64,000 bases of DNA from Neurospora tetraspora. Taxonomy: Eukaryota > Ascomycota > Sordariomycetes > Sordariales > Sordariaceae. The notes under the pieces were generated by a model. The model did no database searches and was not told the DNA's origin. It saw nothing but the letters and a program-made list of their open reading frames with translations. Positions 31,483 through 44,605 of this stretch are shown piece after piece. Each line of letters opens with the position of its first letter. The stretch's first letter is position 1. The translations under genes were made by a program, and so were the position numbers. The DNA is taken from positions 62,001-126,000 of the forward strand of contig NW_026944386.1 of the NCBI RefSeq assembly GCF_033439725.1, read 5' to 3'.

Positions 31483-32067
31483 CTACACACACCCATCAGG
31501 CCTATTACTCAAACACTGCACCGTACATGCCCTTCCCTTCCCCCATCCTACACGGGTATTCCGCGTCAGCCCACTCACCATATATTTCCCATCCCTAAAA
31601 AACCAGCAGTGAAAAATCAGCTGTTCTGCCGGGCCCTTCAATGTTGTGTGCTCACCCTCAGATACTCCATCCTGCCAGGATATACAACACTGGTCGCCCT
31701 TGTTATCCGTTTTGCAAATGGATCGCGTGTTCTTTTTAAACTTATCGCCCGTGAGCGTGTTTGTGACGTCGAGGCAGGCATCGCGGCTGGCGGCAAAGTC
31801 GTCCCGGCATGTGAGTTCACGTTGATCGTTGCGGCAGTCGAGGCCTTTGTATGCGGTGGTCTCGTTCCTGTATGAGGTAGCGTTTGCGGCCTGGCCGTAC
31901 CAGGCGAGGGTGCCGTTGTCGGCTGTCGTGGTCCGTTTGAGGATGACGAGACCTGGTGGTACATCTTCCGGAACAGGGGATGGAGAGGCAACAGGAGATG
32001 CGGAGGCCGAGAAGATGGCGGTGGCGGTGAGGAAGACGATGACGGCGAAGATTCTTTGGGAGAACAT
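31483..32067 (-). CDS. secreted WD-like (fungal) protein, 194 aa
   Basis: The frame is open further upstream, but the ATG at 32067 begins a good signal peptide (MFSQRIFAVIVFLTATAIFS..ASA, cleavage about residue 23). The mature protein has paired Cys motifs (LDCRNDQRELTC), then SICKTDNKGDQCCISW, MVSGLTRNTR and CTVQCLSNRPDGC, aligned with the neighbour at 29907-30488. It carries several NxT/S sites (NGT, NAT, NET), consistent with secretion. Unlike its neighbour it has no intron. Local duplication followed by divergence is likely. Confidence 0.8.
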   Translation of the reverse strand: MFSQRIFAVIVFLTATAIFSASASPVASPSPVPEDVPPGLVILKRTTTADNGTLAWYGQAANATSYRNETTAYKGLDCRNDQRELTCRDDFAASRDACLDVTNTLTGDKFKKNTRSICKTDNKGDQCCISWQDGVSEGEHTTLKGPAEQLIFHCWFFRDGKYMVSGLTRNTRVGWGKGRACTVQCLSNRPDGCV

Positions 32068-32556
32068 GTTGGCGGTGCTGAGAGGGTGTATCTTTTTGAA
32101 CTCTGTGTGGATTCGGACGCAAATGTTCAGAACTTGAGGTCCTTTGCTGCTATGTCTGCAGGGTTCTAGATGCGAACTTGATAGCAAAGCTGTGTATTGG
32201 TGCCTCTACTTGTAATGTTGGCCGAGGGCGGGAGGGGCGGGAGGAACGGGAGAGGCTTGCCAAGAACAATCAAGTATGGCTCTGACGCAGCTACTTTCCA
32301 ACTCACTCTTATATGTACATCTCTCGAATGGTTTGCAGCCCCTCAAATGGTCTTGTTCTGTAATCCAATGTAGCGGTCAACGAACGCAATTAATGTCCCA
32401 ATAGCGAGTCTTTGTCAAAAGTTTGATGCCAACACGAACCGTTGGAATGCTGCCGAACCAACACAAAAGGCCTCGGTTCTGTTGGGGAACACGTAGGCAT
32501 GACAGTGCCATTGAACAGAGCGGTATGTCTTTGAACGCATGAGGTATCGTCTGTTT
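32068..32556. other. intergenic
   Basis: Upstream of the WD-like gene and downstream of the membrane-protein gene. A TATATG-like AT stretch near 32310. Nothing else seen. Confidence 0.45.
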
Positions 32557-33594
32557 CTAGAGGAGCAAAACGCCAACCGAGCATTTCTCCGGTTCCCCAA
32601 AGGTGTTGTCCTTCCCCGTTGCGTTCTTGAGGTAGCAATATCCGCCTTCTGTCGATATCGAACGGTAATGGCATATGGTGTTAGTCGGATGTTCCCTTTC
32701 GTTGATCAAGACCAATGAAGTTTGTGTGCAAATGTACAAATGTATTGGTGCCACTCACCAGCCTTTGCTATAGCAACACTCCTACACAGGCCCATGTCTG
32801 CTTCATCCTGTGCCCCTCCCGGTCTTTGCGGCCTGTTTGCCTGGTAGACAATGTTGTACGTTGCGCAAGCATCGATACACGCTTCCAGCGTAGGCAGGTA
32901 AAGTTTCATAATGTCCAAAGTGTCTGGGTTGCCGTAAGGTGCACCGGCCGGATAGTTTCTGTTACAGATGCGAACGAAGGATTGGACCTTTGTGGGGCCG
33001 CCCGGGTTGATCTTTACGGACATGGTATTTCCCGAGGCATCGAGGGGGGTGTAATTGGTGCCGTTAACGGAGGGACAGTTGTCGCTTGGAGCGGGAGAAG
33101 GACCGAAGGCGGTTGACTGCGTGCTAGTGGTGGTCGTCGGTGATGTCATCGTAAGTGGAGGAGAGGCTGAGTCTGATTGACTTGTTGCTATTGTTGTCGG
33201 TGAGATATTTGACCCGGAGATGGAGAAGGATGATGATGATGATGCCCTATGGGTGTGGTCGGATAGCGGTTAGTTAGTAGCAAGTTGTCGACCGGACCTG
33301 TACTGACTGTGAAGCGTGTTGGCTTGCAGCCAGGCCGCCGCCTATGCCTCCGCCAATGGCTCCAGCGAGCAAGATGACCAACCCAATGACCACCGTCCAG
33401 AATACTGGCACTGACAATCCAAGCAGTTTTGTGCTTTGGGGTTGTTGCTCATGTCTGCGTTCTACCCCGGATAAAGCATGAGAGTGAAGATTCCCAAAGC
33501 GTCGAGCCTGTCCCTGCTCCTGCGGATATACCACTTCTAGATTAGAATGGCTCGGGTTGTAGTATTTTGCGTTGATCAAGTCAGGGTCCTCCAT
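32557..33594 (-). CDS. single-pass membrane protein with Cys-rich extracellular domain, 288 aa
   Basis: Three exons (33594-33308, 33246-32759, 32648-32557) joined by 61- and 110-bp introns with consistent phases. Residues ~1-58 are a hydrophilic cytoplasmic tail. About 59-85 form a transmembrane helix (VFWTVVIGLVILLAGAIGGGIGGGLAA). Then comes a Ser/Thr/Pro-rich stalk (about 95-150) and a C-terminal Cys-containing domain: NCPSVNGTNYTP, SFVRICNRNYPAG, LEACIDACATYN, GLCRSVAIAKAEGGYCYLK. That pattern resembles fungal PAN/Apple-like modules (tentative). The topology suggests a cell-surface sensor or adhesion protein (inference). Confidence 0.7.
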
Positions 33595-34803
33595 TATATC
33601 GTGGGAGATCTGGGTTTGAAGGAGACCGGGAAAGAGAAAGAAAGTGGAGGTCTGGATGAAAAGAGAGCAGAGCGGAACACAAGGATAACAAACTGGAAGC
33701 TTTACACTTGGAAAGCGAATGGACGCATGATATTTGGTTCATGTCTGATAGACCCCAACGAACCGTGCCGCGTACCCGTGGGTGTGAGGTCGGCCTTTGT
33801 CTCGCTACACCCACTCTCTTGCCTCACACCCACGGGTACAGCAGAAGCTCGTCCAGCGGCTAATCTCTCGAGTTTCATTGGTCAAGGTAGCTCTGCCTCA
33901 TTAATGTCTTCCGTGTCGCACAAAACCTGGGCATCGCCAGGTTCAACCTTCAGCTCCAGCGCCGGAAATGCTGTGCTGAAACTTGGGGTCTTGGAGTAAT
34001 GAGCATTAAGTGAGGCCCATCTTTGCTCAATCAAGGTCGGGAGACATCTGAAATCCATCCGCCGTGTTCGAAAGGCGTCGGTGCAGGTGAACATCAGGTC
34101 GAATGTGTTTGATTGAAAAAGACGGGAACCGCAACAAAGTGGAAGACGGGATGGAAGTGAACCTCAAGTGAAAAAAGGGAAAGGGACGAATTGACAGCAG
34201 TTTGTCAGGGGCTTGATGCCCTGAAACTTGGCAGGTGTTTACCGACCGCGGTGAATGCTTCAGTGCTCATTTTTCCGCCGGCAGGCACTGCCGCAATGCA
34301 GATTTAGGGCAAGACCCCACTTCAAGGCAATTTGAGTCACATGATTGGTCAGTCCCGTCCAGGAATATTTTAGGACCTCAAGCTTCAAGCTCCAACTCTG
34401 CCTTTCTTTGCCGTCGCTTTTCTTCCCCTCCCATTTATGGATTGTCAAGGCCATCGATCCCCCCCCACGAAACCTTGTACCATCATTCGGCATATTCGCC
34501 AGTATATTAGACTCATCCTCCCACGCCCAGATCCCGTCTTCTTGTCTCTCTGTACGACACCCAGCACCGAGCTAGGTACCGGTAACACACGACATCGACA
34601 AGTCAACAAGAAACAACCCCCACGGATCGTCATAGTGGGGCACGCCGGACCAACGAGTGGACATTTCCGTTACGGCATCCGGGCCCAAGCTCCCGTTTCC
34701 GCCAACACTTCCTCTTCCCGTCCCAACTTGAGCTGCACCTCTCTGTCAGGGACCCTTGCCTTCCTCCTACCAATCGGAATCCTTCCTTTGGTCTTGATTC
34801 AAA
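33595..34803. other. divergent intergenic region, no gene seen
   Basis: Between the membrane-protein start and the Med18 start. A near-duplicate CACCCACGGGT-type motif occurs at 33776-33786 and 33822-33838. ORFs upstream of 34804 overlap in several frames and look like leader DNA. Confidence 0.4.
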
Positions 34804-35637
34804 ATGCCCGTCGAAGTCTTCCTCATCACCGTCGTGCCCTCGGCCGATACCACCAAAGCCCGCTCGGTCCTCCACGGCTACACCGAGACGCGTCCCGTCA
34901 CGCACCGTTTCACCCGTGTCCGGCACGTGCGTCGCCTCGACCAATCCATCCGGGGCATCCCCATCCTGAGGTCCCTGCAGTCCTCGAACCCCAAGCCCGA
35001 CAGCCTACCGCAATGGCAGGACCTGCACTCGACGCTGTCTAGGCAGCAATACATGCTGACTGAACGTGTCGACGTAACCCAAGACGTCGAGGCCGCCATG
35101 GCTGCTGGTCAGCCGGTGCCCATGTCGGAGCAGACGCAAAAATTCGAGAGGATTCTGCGCTTCGATGACTTCCCCGACCCTCCCAACCCCAGAGTCCCCA
35201 AGACGGTCATGCAGCGCAAACAAATCGACATCGGCGAGCCCGGCCCCTTGCTCGAGCAGCACATGGCCGATTCCGGCTTCTCCGTGGCCAACGAGTACGT
35301 GGAAGAGACGTACCACTGGTGGGACAACAACAACCTCGAGTTTGTTCTGTGGAGGCAGTACAACGACCTTCCGAATCCCCCCGCGCCGCTTGTTCAAGTT
35401 CCCGATCAAGCGAACTGGATGGTGCCTGACATGAGCAAGATGGAACCCGTGGCCCCTTTCTGGATGTTGTATGTGCGCGCCCTGGTAGATGCCAATCCGG
35501 TGGACAGGATGGCGGAGAGAATGGCGGAGGCGCATGGCAGGTTGGGAAGGGTGGAGAAGGACCTGGAGGGCGTGTTCAATTTCATGGTATTCGACCGCAG
35601 GGCGCTTGATACGAGGTATACCGGAGAGGACGAGTAG
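34804..35637 (+). CDS. med18: Mediator complex subunit 18
   Basis: Intronless 277-residue ORF matching fungal Med18/Srb5: the N-terminal strand MPVEVFLITVVPSADTTKAR with the following charged segment, a central SEQTQKFERILRFDDFPDPP, and a C-terminal half rich in aromatic residues (EYVEETYHWWDNNNLEFVLW). Med18 folds as a beta-barrel and sits in the Mediator head with Med20, linking activators to RNA polymerase II in the nucleus. The length is normal for fungi. The start is supported by the family's short lead before the first strand and by an AAAATG context. Confidence 0.8.
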   Translation: MPVEVFLITVVPSADTTKARSVLHGYTETRPVTHRFTRVRHVRRLDQSIRGIPILRSLQSSNPKPDSLPQWQDLHSTLSRQQYMLTERVDVTQDVEAAMAAGQPVPMSEQTQKFERILRFDDFPDPPNPRVPKTVMQRKQIDIGEPGPLLEQHMADSGFSVANEYVEETYHWWDNNNLEFVLWRQYNDLPNPPAPLVQVPDQANWMVPDMSKMEPVAPFWMLYVRALVDANPVDRMAERMAEAHGRLGRVEKDLEGVFNFMVFDRRALDTRYTGEDE

Positions 35638-36360
35638 AATGCTGAACCTTCGGAAGATGGTATCGGTATGAGTGAAGAGGAAGCTGGAGCCAGAGCCGAA
35701 GCGATACCTCTTGGTGCTATTTTTGACAACGAGCAACCTGAAACCGATCACAGCGAAGGAAATAAATATTCAGCAGGAAACCCGAACTAGGTCGGAAGAG
35801 TCTCTCAACTGCAGAGAACGGCGTGAACATCAGCAGCTGGAAAAGGGACCAGCATTCCACTTTTGTGGGATATTGCTACATGTTAAAAGGTCTTCACTTT
35901 GACGGGAACCTTTGCTCACCTTGTATTTCAGGGAAGGGCATCTTGCATGAGCGTTTGGTTAAAATACCTCTACACTACAGGATCATAGCGCCTGTAGCCT
36001 AGGAAAAGGGGCTTGACACCATTCCACGGTCATAGATACCTAGTCGTAGATACTTCTATCTTTAGCGTAGGGGCACATTGGCTTGCTCTCAGTAATGATA
36101 ATCACAGCCAAACATGTTTTCATGATCCAAATGGTCAGTGACAGTGGGTGATGCGGGTAACACCGAGTCCTCGAACGTGTCCGGTCCCGGATCCCGGAAG
36201 TGATGGCCGAGCGTGACCGATCGGCATTCGGCACTCGGCAGGCCGGGGGTCGATCCGGGCGGGAAGCTCCACTTATAGGAACTGCACCGATTGGCGGGGT
36301 TGGGTCCGGTCAGGAATGGACCGCTATATGGACAGTAAATGCAAGCTTTCGGGGGGTTTC
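35638..36360. other. intergenic up to the second copia element
   Basis: AT content rises toward the right. 36170-36290 contains short palindromic GC-rich words (GTCCGGTCCCGGATCCCGG). The stretch ends with GTTTC (36356-36360), the left target duplication of the next element. No gene seen. Confidence 0.5.
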
Positions 36361-36524
36361 TATCAGATTCTAGGGTGGTATTCTGGCCAGATGTGGGCTA
36401 GATGCCAGAGTCCTAGCCACCTGATTTAATAGGTCTTAGCAAATATAGGATACCCCCAAAACCCCTATATTAGAGCGCTCGAGTTAGAACACATAGAATC
36501 AATCAATCACTAATAAATCTAATA
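36361..36524 (+). repeat. 5' LTR of the second copia element
   Basis: Starts TATCAGATTC, where a functional LTR would begin TG, so the G has probably become A by RIP. It aligns gap-free with 41595-41758. I count about twenty differences, all transitions. Confidence 0.85.
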
Positions 36525-39500
36525 ATTAATAATCTAATACACGCCATATTAATATAATAATTAGCATTACGAATCAATAATAAATAATATAATAACGATA
36601 CTCTCACAATATTACTCTCAAAACCTACCGAAACGAAAAAAAACGTCGCTTACCTCAAAGACAGCGACAACTAATCGCGATAGGAACCTATACTCTAATC
36701 GAAATATATCTCTAATATTTTTAAGGATTAGCTTTAAAGAAAGACTAAGAAGCTATCCGCCCCGAAATAGCCTTATCCTAATTACTAGCCTATAATGAAG
36801 GAAGTTAGAACTCGCATTAATAATACCAAAGTAGAGTTCATACGTTTCGATAGCGGTATTAATTCCTAAACCGTTATCTACCTAGACGGGATTAGCTATA
36901 AAGAACCTATTAAATATTACGACCGAAACGAAATTATAATCGATATCTTTATTCCTAAAGACGACCTTATTAATAAATAACTGTACAAATTAGAGGTCAA
37001 CTGCTATCCCAATAATAAGAAAAATTAGAAGGAAATCGTAGTTAGTAATAAGGTTATACGTACCTAAATAAAATTAATAATTAACTACGGACTATAAATT
37101 AAATTATAAAGGAAGAATAGAATACTAATGAATGATATTGAAATTTTAAATAAATAATGAATTATAAAGTAGTTGACGATTAAATTAAAGTAAAGAAAAT
37201 ATATTATAAAACTGTTGCTGTTTTTACGAAGGAACTTGAGAATTCAATTAATTAATTACAAACCTAATCTACTATTATAAATAATAGGTAGAATAAAAAA
37301 ATCAGCAAGATTTTTATTACGAATTTATAGTACTTTGACTTTATTAACGTAGTTAGGATTATTTAATTTAAATAATATAATAGCGTTTAGAAATTTGATG
37401 AAGAAATAGCCGCTAATATTTTTAAATATATAGAGGTCTATAAGAATTTTAAACGGTATAATATTGATAGCGCTCGTCGTAGGGTCGCTATTAAAAGAAG
37501 AGGAGTTTATTGTAATACTTTTAGCGCTAATAAGACTAATATTGAATATAATAGCCAAAAATATAATAGTGAAAGTTATAATATTAGAAATAAAGACGCT
37601 CGTTACGACAGTAAGAATAAAAAATTAAAAGACTTTAGTATTAGAAAGAGAAAACTCCTATCGGATAAATCCGAAATTTAATTATACAAGAAGAGTAATA
37701 GTAAAATATATAAAATATATAAAAAAAGTTATTATTCTGTTAAAAATTATTAATATATTAATTTAAATACGAAGCCTTTATATTTTAGACTATACCTTTC
37801 TATTAAATGCATTATTAAACTTAATTTTACGAAAAATCTAAAGTTTATTAAAGAAGTAACTAAATTCTTTAAGAAGGAAGAGAAAATTGAGAAGAAAAAA
37901 TTAGTATTAGCGTAATTATTAAATCGGACTTACAAAATAATTTTCTAAATTAACTGAGTATTGAAAATTGGAAATAAAATTTGCCCTCTTAAAAATTCAA
38001 TAATATTCAATTTAAATAATTCGCTTTGCGTATTTAATAAAATTATTCGTTTCTTTTATTTTTATTATATTAATTTAGATAATTCTTTATAAGTTAATAA
38101 CATTTAAGTAGAAAGTAAAAGGTTTAAGATGGTCGATATCGTTATTAAGAATAAGAATAATCCCTTAAAATTATAAATAATAGAAGTCACCTTTTGCTCT
38201 AACTTTACTATTAACTTTATTTCTTATTTCTAACTACGAAAATAGGGTTCCTATTAGGATTATCGACTACTAAATAATTATTTAAAGAAGGCTAACGATT
38301 CATTCTTTTACTATTTGGATATTATTTATAATTAAAAATTATTAAAATAATCCACCTTTTATTTATTAAAACTTTATTCGTAGCGCGCTATTATTAAATT
38401 AATTTATATATGTAACGACCTTCGAAATAACTAGTAAAAATATAATATTAATAGTTCGACTACCTAAATCTTTAAGAATTCGACTATTTATAGAATATTA
38501 ACGAAATACAACTATATAATATGCTTTTAATTAAATACGATGTATATAGTATAGTAAAAATAAAACGATAAATTAGCCGCGTTTCGAAAGACTAAAACTA
38601 CAGTCTAAGAGAAAGATTCGCTATTAATTTCCTCGATTTCAAATTAGGACTTAAAGGATTACGCTATCTCTTTCTAATTACCTATCAATAGTTAGGATTG
38701 ATCTAGGATTACTACCTATCGAACCGAAAGGTTATTACGATAATTAATACCCTACCTAACTATATTTAAATATTTAAATACCAATATAATATTAACGTTA
38801 AAACCGTCGAATATAATAACGAATTTATAAATAATAAGATTGAAAATAAATTCGCCCAGTATGATACGGTTTTCAAACCTTCTATTCCTGATATTTAAAT
38901 ATAAAATAGAGGGGTAGAACGTATAAGGGGTATAATTAAAGAGAAATATTATACAATATTATTAAATTCAAAAATACTAGAAGATTTATAATTAGAGATT
39001 ATTGGCGCGGCCGTTTATTTTATTAATCGTTCCCCTTATTATTTATATAATTAGAAATCCCCCTTCCAATAATTTTATACCTATATCGTAAACTAATACA
39101 ATTAATAAAAATTATATAAACTAAATCTAAACTACCTTCGAATTTATAAATATAAAGTATTTACTATAATAAACGCTACTTAAAGGAAGAAATAAAACCT
39201 TCAAAAGTATAACCTAAAGGCTTAGATCAGGTATTTTATCGGCTATTCAACGACCTCTATCTATTATATATAGAATCCCTATATAAATTAAATCGTTTAA
39301 ACTAGGGACGTAATATTGGACGAAAAAATTACTTATTATTTAAATATTAAAAGAATTTAAAAACGAGTTTAAAATTATTAATAAAGAGCTTACTAATTTA
39401 TTTAATAGAATAAATGAACTTACTAATTAACTTTCGAAAATATCCGAACTATTTTATATCGATGGCTATATACTATTAAATAATATTAATAACGGTAATA

Positions 39501-41594
39501 TTAAACTTCTTCTATTAAATCTCCTTGATTAAAATTAACAGAATTATTAAAGGAACTAAGAAACCTCCTAAAATAAAAGTAATTAACTATAAAAAGTTTT
39601 AATTTAATAATCTACTAACAATAAAATATTTTCATATATATTATAAATTTATACCCGTCGCTTCTATTTACCCCGCTAATCGTACTCTATACCGGCTATT
39701 CTATCGATCGAATTATCGATTAATATAATTATTATTAAAAATTATAGGAAACCGCTTTTAACTTTAGTAAATTAATCTAACTAATAATTAAAATAAACGA
39801 AAAAAATAATTATTAAGGCGGAAATCGAACGGTTAATCACAAAATATAATTATTTTAATAGGGTATATTAATATAATTTCCTACTAATACCTAGAAAATA
39901 CTATAATCTAAATAACTATATACTTAGCTAATAATTTAAAGAAATAGAGGAAGTTTACTTTAAAAACTATAAAAATATAAAATCATAAATCGAAATAAAT
40001 AAAGATATCCCCTACTCTAAATATAACTAAATGCTCAATTACATATCGGTTTATACTTACAGATTTAATAAGAATAGGACATTTAATAAGGTAAAAGCGA
40101 GGCTCGTCATAAGAAATAATTAGTAGAAAAGGATAAGAATTAATACGTATGCATTTACCTTCACGGGTCGATTATTTCGTACTATTATCGCTCTTACTAT
40201 TCGCCTTAACCTTTAATTTATTTAATACGACGGGGTTAACGCTTTCGTAAATACTTACTTTAATAAGGAAATCTATATACGTATACCACTAGGGTATTAA
40301 ATACCTAAAAAAGTTCTTAAATTTATTAAAACCCTATATAGTTTCCGACGATCTCCCTTACTATAATAATAAGAATTAAGTAGGGTATTTAAATCAATAG
40401 GATTTGAAGCGATCCCCGAAGACCTATATATTATAAAGAAAGATAGTATTTTTATACTATACTATATTAATCATATTATTTTTATCGAACGTAAAAATAA
40501 GATAGAGGAAGTTAAAAAATATATGATAAAATTATAATTATACTACTACTTAATAGGAGGAGATAAATTCTAATAGTTTTTAGGTATTAAAGTTATATGT
40601 AATTGAAATTAAGGAGAAATTTAATTATTTTAAAAAATATATATCGATAAGATTACTAAATTACTTAAATCTAATTACTATCTAACTTTTAATATTCATA
40701 GGGCATAAAGAATTACTTCTTTATAAAGGTACTATCAATTACGTAGAGATACGAACGTACTAAATTAATATAAGTTCTTTATTATACGTAGTAATTAGTA
40801 TTCAATTAAATATTATATTCCTATCAAATGAATTAGCTAAATATAATTATAATCCCAATTTTACTCACTTAATAACGAACAAGAAGGTTATACAATATCT
40901 AAAAATAATAAAAATATAAATACTCTATTTTAGCGAGAATAATAAATCCGCAATTACTTTTAATGCCTCGTTTATTAATAATAAGAGTAACTATAAAAGT
41001 TCCTAAGGATTTACAATTAAACTATATAGTAATTTAATTTACTAGGAAATAATTAAATAGACCGCGGTTACTACGTTAATAATAAAAGCAGAATTATACA
41101 TAATCGAAAAAGTAATTCAGGAAACCCTATTTATAAACCGATTAATATCGGTGTTAGGAGTAAATTTATTAAAGGATCCTATTCCTACCCTATATTATAA
41201 TAATTAATAAACTATTAAGGTACTTATAGAGGAAACGTTTACCTTTAGTATAAAAATAAGGTACGTAAATATTTATAAATATTAGTTAAGAGGAGAGATT
41301 TTCGAAAAAAAGACCTTTAATATCGAATATTTAGAAATAAAATTAATACTAACAAATAGACTAATAAAGGCACTAAGTATTTTGGAGTATAAGAAATTTA
41401 AGGAATTATTAGGGATAGTTAAAGTATTATTGCGGGAAGATAATAGAGGAGAAGATAATTTAGTACTAGGAGAGGTAGATTTTAATAATTTAGATAAAAT
41501 ATTAGGATTAGAAATATAAAACGACGAGAATGATATATAAATAGCTTTACTTTTAACCTCAAAGAGGTAAAAGAAGTTTGTAAGTAAGGGAGTA

Positions 41595-41758
41595 TATTAG
41601 ATTCTAGGGTAGTATTCTAGCCAGATGTAGGCTAGATGCTAGAGTCCCAGCCACTTGATTTAATAGGTCTTAATAAATATGGGATACCCCCAGAACCCCT
41701 ATACCAGAGCGCTCGAATCAGAACACACAGAATCAATCAATCACCAGTAAATCTGACA
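41595..41758 (+). repeat. 3' LTR of the second copia element
   Basis: Starts TATTAGATTC and ends CTGACA, so the CA end is preserved here while the left copy ends AATA. GTTTC follows directly. Confidence 0.85.
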
Positions 41759-42566
41759 GTTTCGAGCACTCGGTGCGCCGGCCATTCTCCGGCTTTAATC
41801 CATGTTTCCTTTCGTTACGGTGTCACCGCTTATACGAACTCGTACCGCGCATTCGCTCCCAGCACGTGCTTGTAGTCGGCCGATCTTTACCTGGGCGGTT
41901 TGTCTTTTCCCAAATGCGAGATGTGACGCCGAGCACTGCAGTGGACACACGACAACTCCGGTCGATGGTCTCACGTCCAGCTATGGCAGCGCACGACGGA
42001 GCGGAATACACTTGGGTCATGAGTGAGTCTTTTCAAAGGCGGATATGATGATCACAAAGAATGGTACATAGTCAGAGCTAATGATCTTCAACGGTGTCGC
42101 CAAGGTACTAAGGTAGGAACGAAAAGGATGGACGAAGCCGGACCGTCACCACGTTCAAGCATAAGTAAGCACCATGGAAGCGGCCGAAGCAACGTTGGCG
42201 CTGAAACATCCCCTGAAGAATCCACCTCGGCAGCCCTAGTGTAGAACGCCAGAGACAGCCATCCATTGTCTTCGGCGTGATTGTGGTGAAACTGAAAGAC
42301 AGGAGCCGATCTTATTCCTAGCGACCGTTGAAGGAGCCCCGCAGCTTGGCCACCAGGCCCCGCCGCCAACCTTAATCCCAGTATAGCGTCACATCGAGAC
42401 ACTTAAAACTGGCGACAAACAGGACCCCAGGCCGGCATTTCCCTTCCCTGGCAATTCACACTGAACCACACCTCATGCTACGACGACAAGTCAACCTCTC
42501 ATCCAACGTCAACTCCTTCGCCCTCCATCTTCCAGCTCAGTTGCCTTTTATGTCGATCGATTCGAG
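41759..42566. other. intergenic upstream of the Zn2Cys6 gene
   Basis: Normal GC content returns immediately after the element. Overlapping ORFs of 65-104 codons on both strands have no motifs. Probably promoter and leader of the regulator. Confidence 0.45.
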
Positions 42567-44605
42567 ATGGTCTACGGCGGAAAGCCCTCGCGGGGCTGTC
42601 GAACATGTCGCGCTCGCCGTATCAAGGTACGTCGTCCGAGGTCGTCCTCTTGCACGCCCCCTCCCTTTCTCTTGCTCGGACGACTGACTGACTGACCTCT
42701 CCCCTCTCGCAGTGCGATGAAGGTAAACCAACATGCAAGCAATGCGCAAAGTCGAAGCGCGAATGCGCCGGCTACCGAAACGAATTCGAGATTGTCCACC
42801 GTGACCAGACAAAGTCTACCGTCCGCCGAATGAACAAGTTAGGGTTAACGCCCTCGACCTCGACCGCGGTAGCGACCACCTCCACGCCGCCGAAAGAAGC
42901 ACCGCCGTCGCACTTGCCGAGCCCTCGTCCGACTCCTACGCGACAACACACGCCCGATCCTACCGCGACGCTCACAGTCCCCCTCGCTCAACGCGCGGCC
43001 TGCTATTTTGCCTCCAACTTCCTATACGTGCCGCTGGGCCAGATGCCCCATGGTCATATGGACTACCTCGTGCCCTTAATCGACGCCGAACCCCCCGATA
43101 GCGCCCTCCGAAGCGCCTTCAATGCCTGTGCTATAGCTGCTCTCGGGAATAGACAAAAAGCGAACAGTCTCAACCTCGCCAATCTTTCTCTCCGGGAACA
43201 CACTCTGGCTCTGGCAAAGACTCATGCTGCCTTGGGGAACCCCGCCACTGCCAATTCCGATGCAACGCTCGCTACAGTGCTTCTGCTGGGTTTGTACGAG
43301 GTCTGTCGACTGGGACTTTCTCCATCTGCGTGGCCCATCGCTGACGGTTGGCTTAACAGAGCATCACGGCGATCAAGGAGTCGCGCATGCTGGCATGGCG
43401 TTCACACGTTGACGGGGCAATCCAGATTGTCAAGCTGCGAGGCCGAGAACAAATGCGCAGCACCAAGACTGGAACGCTTTTGTTCCAAGCAGTGAGGCAT
43501 CAAGTGGTACGAATGCTGATTTCCCCCGGAGACGACCACATACTGACGGCATTCACAGCTCGGCCGCGCACTAACATCTGGTACGCCCCCGCCATTAGGG
43601 GTCGACTGGTGGATGGACGGCATGGGCGATGGCCATCTCTTGCCTAGCGCCGCCATGCACCGCTTCGCCCTCCGAGTCAGTGAATTGCGAGCCGAGGCAG
43701 CTGCTCTATTGGCTGGCATAACACGGACCGCCGGTAATATCGAACTGATGCAACAGATGGCCCATCGAGTGCGTTTGCTGGACCAAGAGATTGCTTCTTG
43801 GCTTCTTTCTCTGCCGCCAAACCTACGCTTCAAGACGCTATGCTGGCTATCCGACGAGGAGGTGGGCCTATCACCTGGGCGGCAGTACAACTACTCCAAG
43901 CTCGAAGTATTCCCTGGCCGTGTCGACATGTACCCCGACTTTGTGACTGCCCGCATATGGAACACTGCACGCACCGTACGCCTTGTACTAGCCTCCCTCA
44001 ACATCCGCATAACAGCATGGCTCAGCACGCCCGCTGACTACCGCACAACTGCCGAGTATGCCAGGTCGAAAGCCATATGTGAAGGCACCATTGCCGACGT
44101 CATATCCTCGGTCCCTTACCATCTTGGATGGCACACCAAGCAGGCGGGCCTGTTCGACAACGGTACTGATCGCTCCGGCTTTGCTTGCGGTCACGAGGAT
44201 TCCATCAAGGCTCTTCCAGCTTGGTTCCTGATTTGGGCCTTGACTTGTGTCAAGAACCATGATATGGCGACTGACGAGCAGCGCGTTTGGGTGAAGGGCC
44301 GGCTTCGGTTCATTGCCGATCATGTTGGGCTGAAGTATGCCAATATTGTTAACGACGTAGGTCATTTCCTGGGCTCCCACGTTGCACCGTGTAATTTTCT
44401 CGACTAACGTCCACGTCCGACACAGCTCGAACTTCGCTTCCCGTCAATGTTCATCTGCCAGGACGGCACAATGCCTTCGTCGGATCCACTGAGGGCCGGG
44501 ACGTACAAAGGCCGTCCTGTTCCTGTAAGCGCAATGCTCACCGCCATCACTACTCCTCGGACTCCTGAAAGCATGGGTTCTGAAGGAAGGTATCCGTCGC
44601 CTTGA
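42567..44605 (+). CDS. Zn2Cys6 transcription factor, about 590 aa, five exons
   Basis: Exons 42567-42626, 42713-43300, 43360-43506, 43559-44356 and 44426-44605 all join in phase 0, with GT..AG introns of 86, 59, 52 and 69 bp. The N-terminus holds a perfect Gal4-type binuclear zinc cluster, CRTCRARRIKCDEGKPTCKQ and on to CAGY (Cys 11, 14, 21, 28, 31 and 38), with the first intron in the middle of the cluster as often seen in this family. After a Pro/Thr/Ser-rich linker (about 55-100) comes the fungal-specific regulatory region (DUF3468-like): ATVLLLGLYE, SHVDGAIQIVKLRGREQMRS, TGTLLFQAVRHQVV. It is a nuclear DNA-binding regulator. Its targets are unknown, and no obvious metabolic cluster surrounds it. 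Confidence 0.88.

Larger units (their letters stand above)
36361..41758 (+). mobile_element. second Ty1/copia retrotransposon, complete but RIP-destroyed
   Basis: A 5398-bp element on the plus strand with 164-bp LTRs (36361-36524 and 41595-41758), flanked by GTTTC (36356-36360 and 41759-41763). The interior is extremely AT/TpA-rich. Translation gives recognisable copia pieces separated by stops: reverse transcriptase near 40205-40300 (YD.VNAFVN..FNKEIYIRIPLGY), the PLLWYNEL block near 40355, YYINHI at the YVDDI site near 40465, and RNase H near 41060-41150 and on (TAVTTSTTEAELY-like). Several stops sit where a CAA or CAG Gln codon is expected, the classic RIP outcome. No intact gene remains. 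Confidence 0.9.

Noticed and set aside
33547-33999. 150-aa plus-strand ORF
   Set aside because: No motif. It overlaps the first exon of the minus-strand membrane-protein gene and its promoter.
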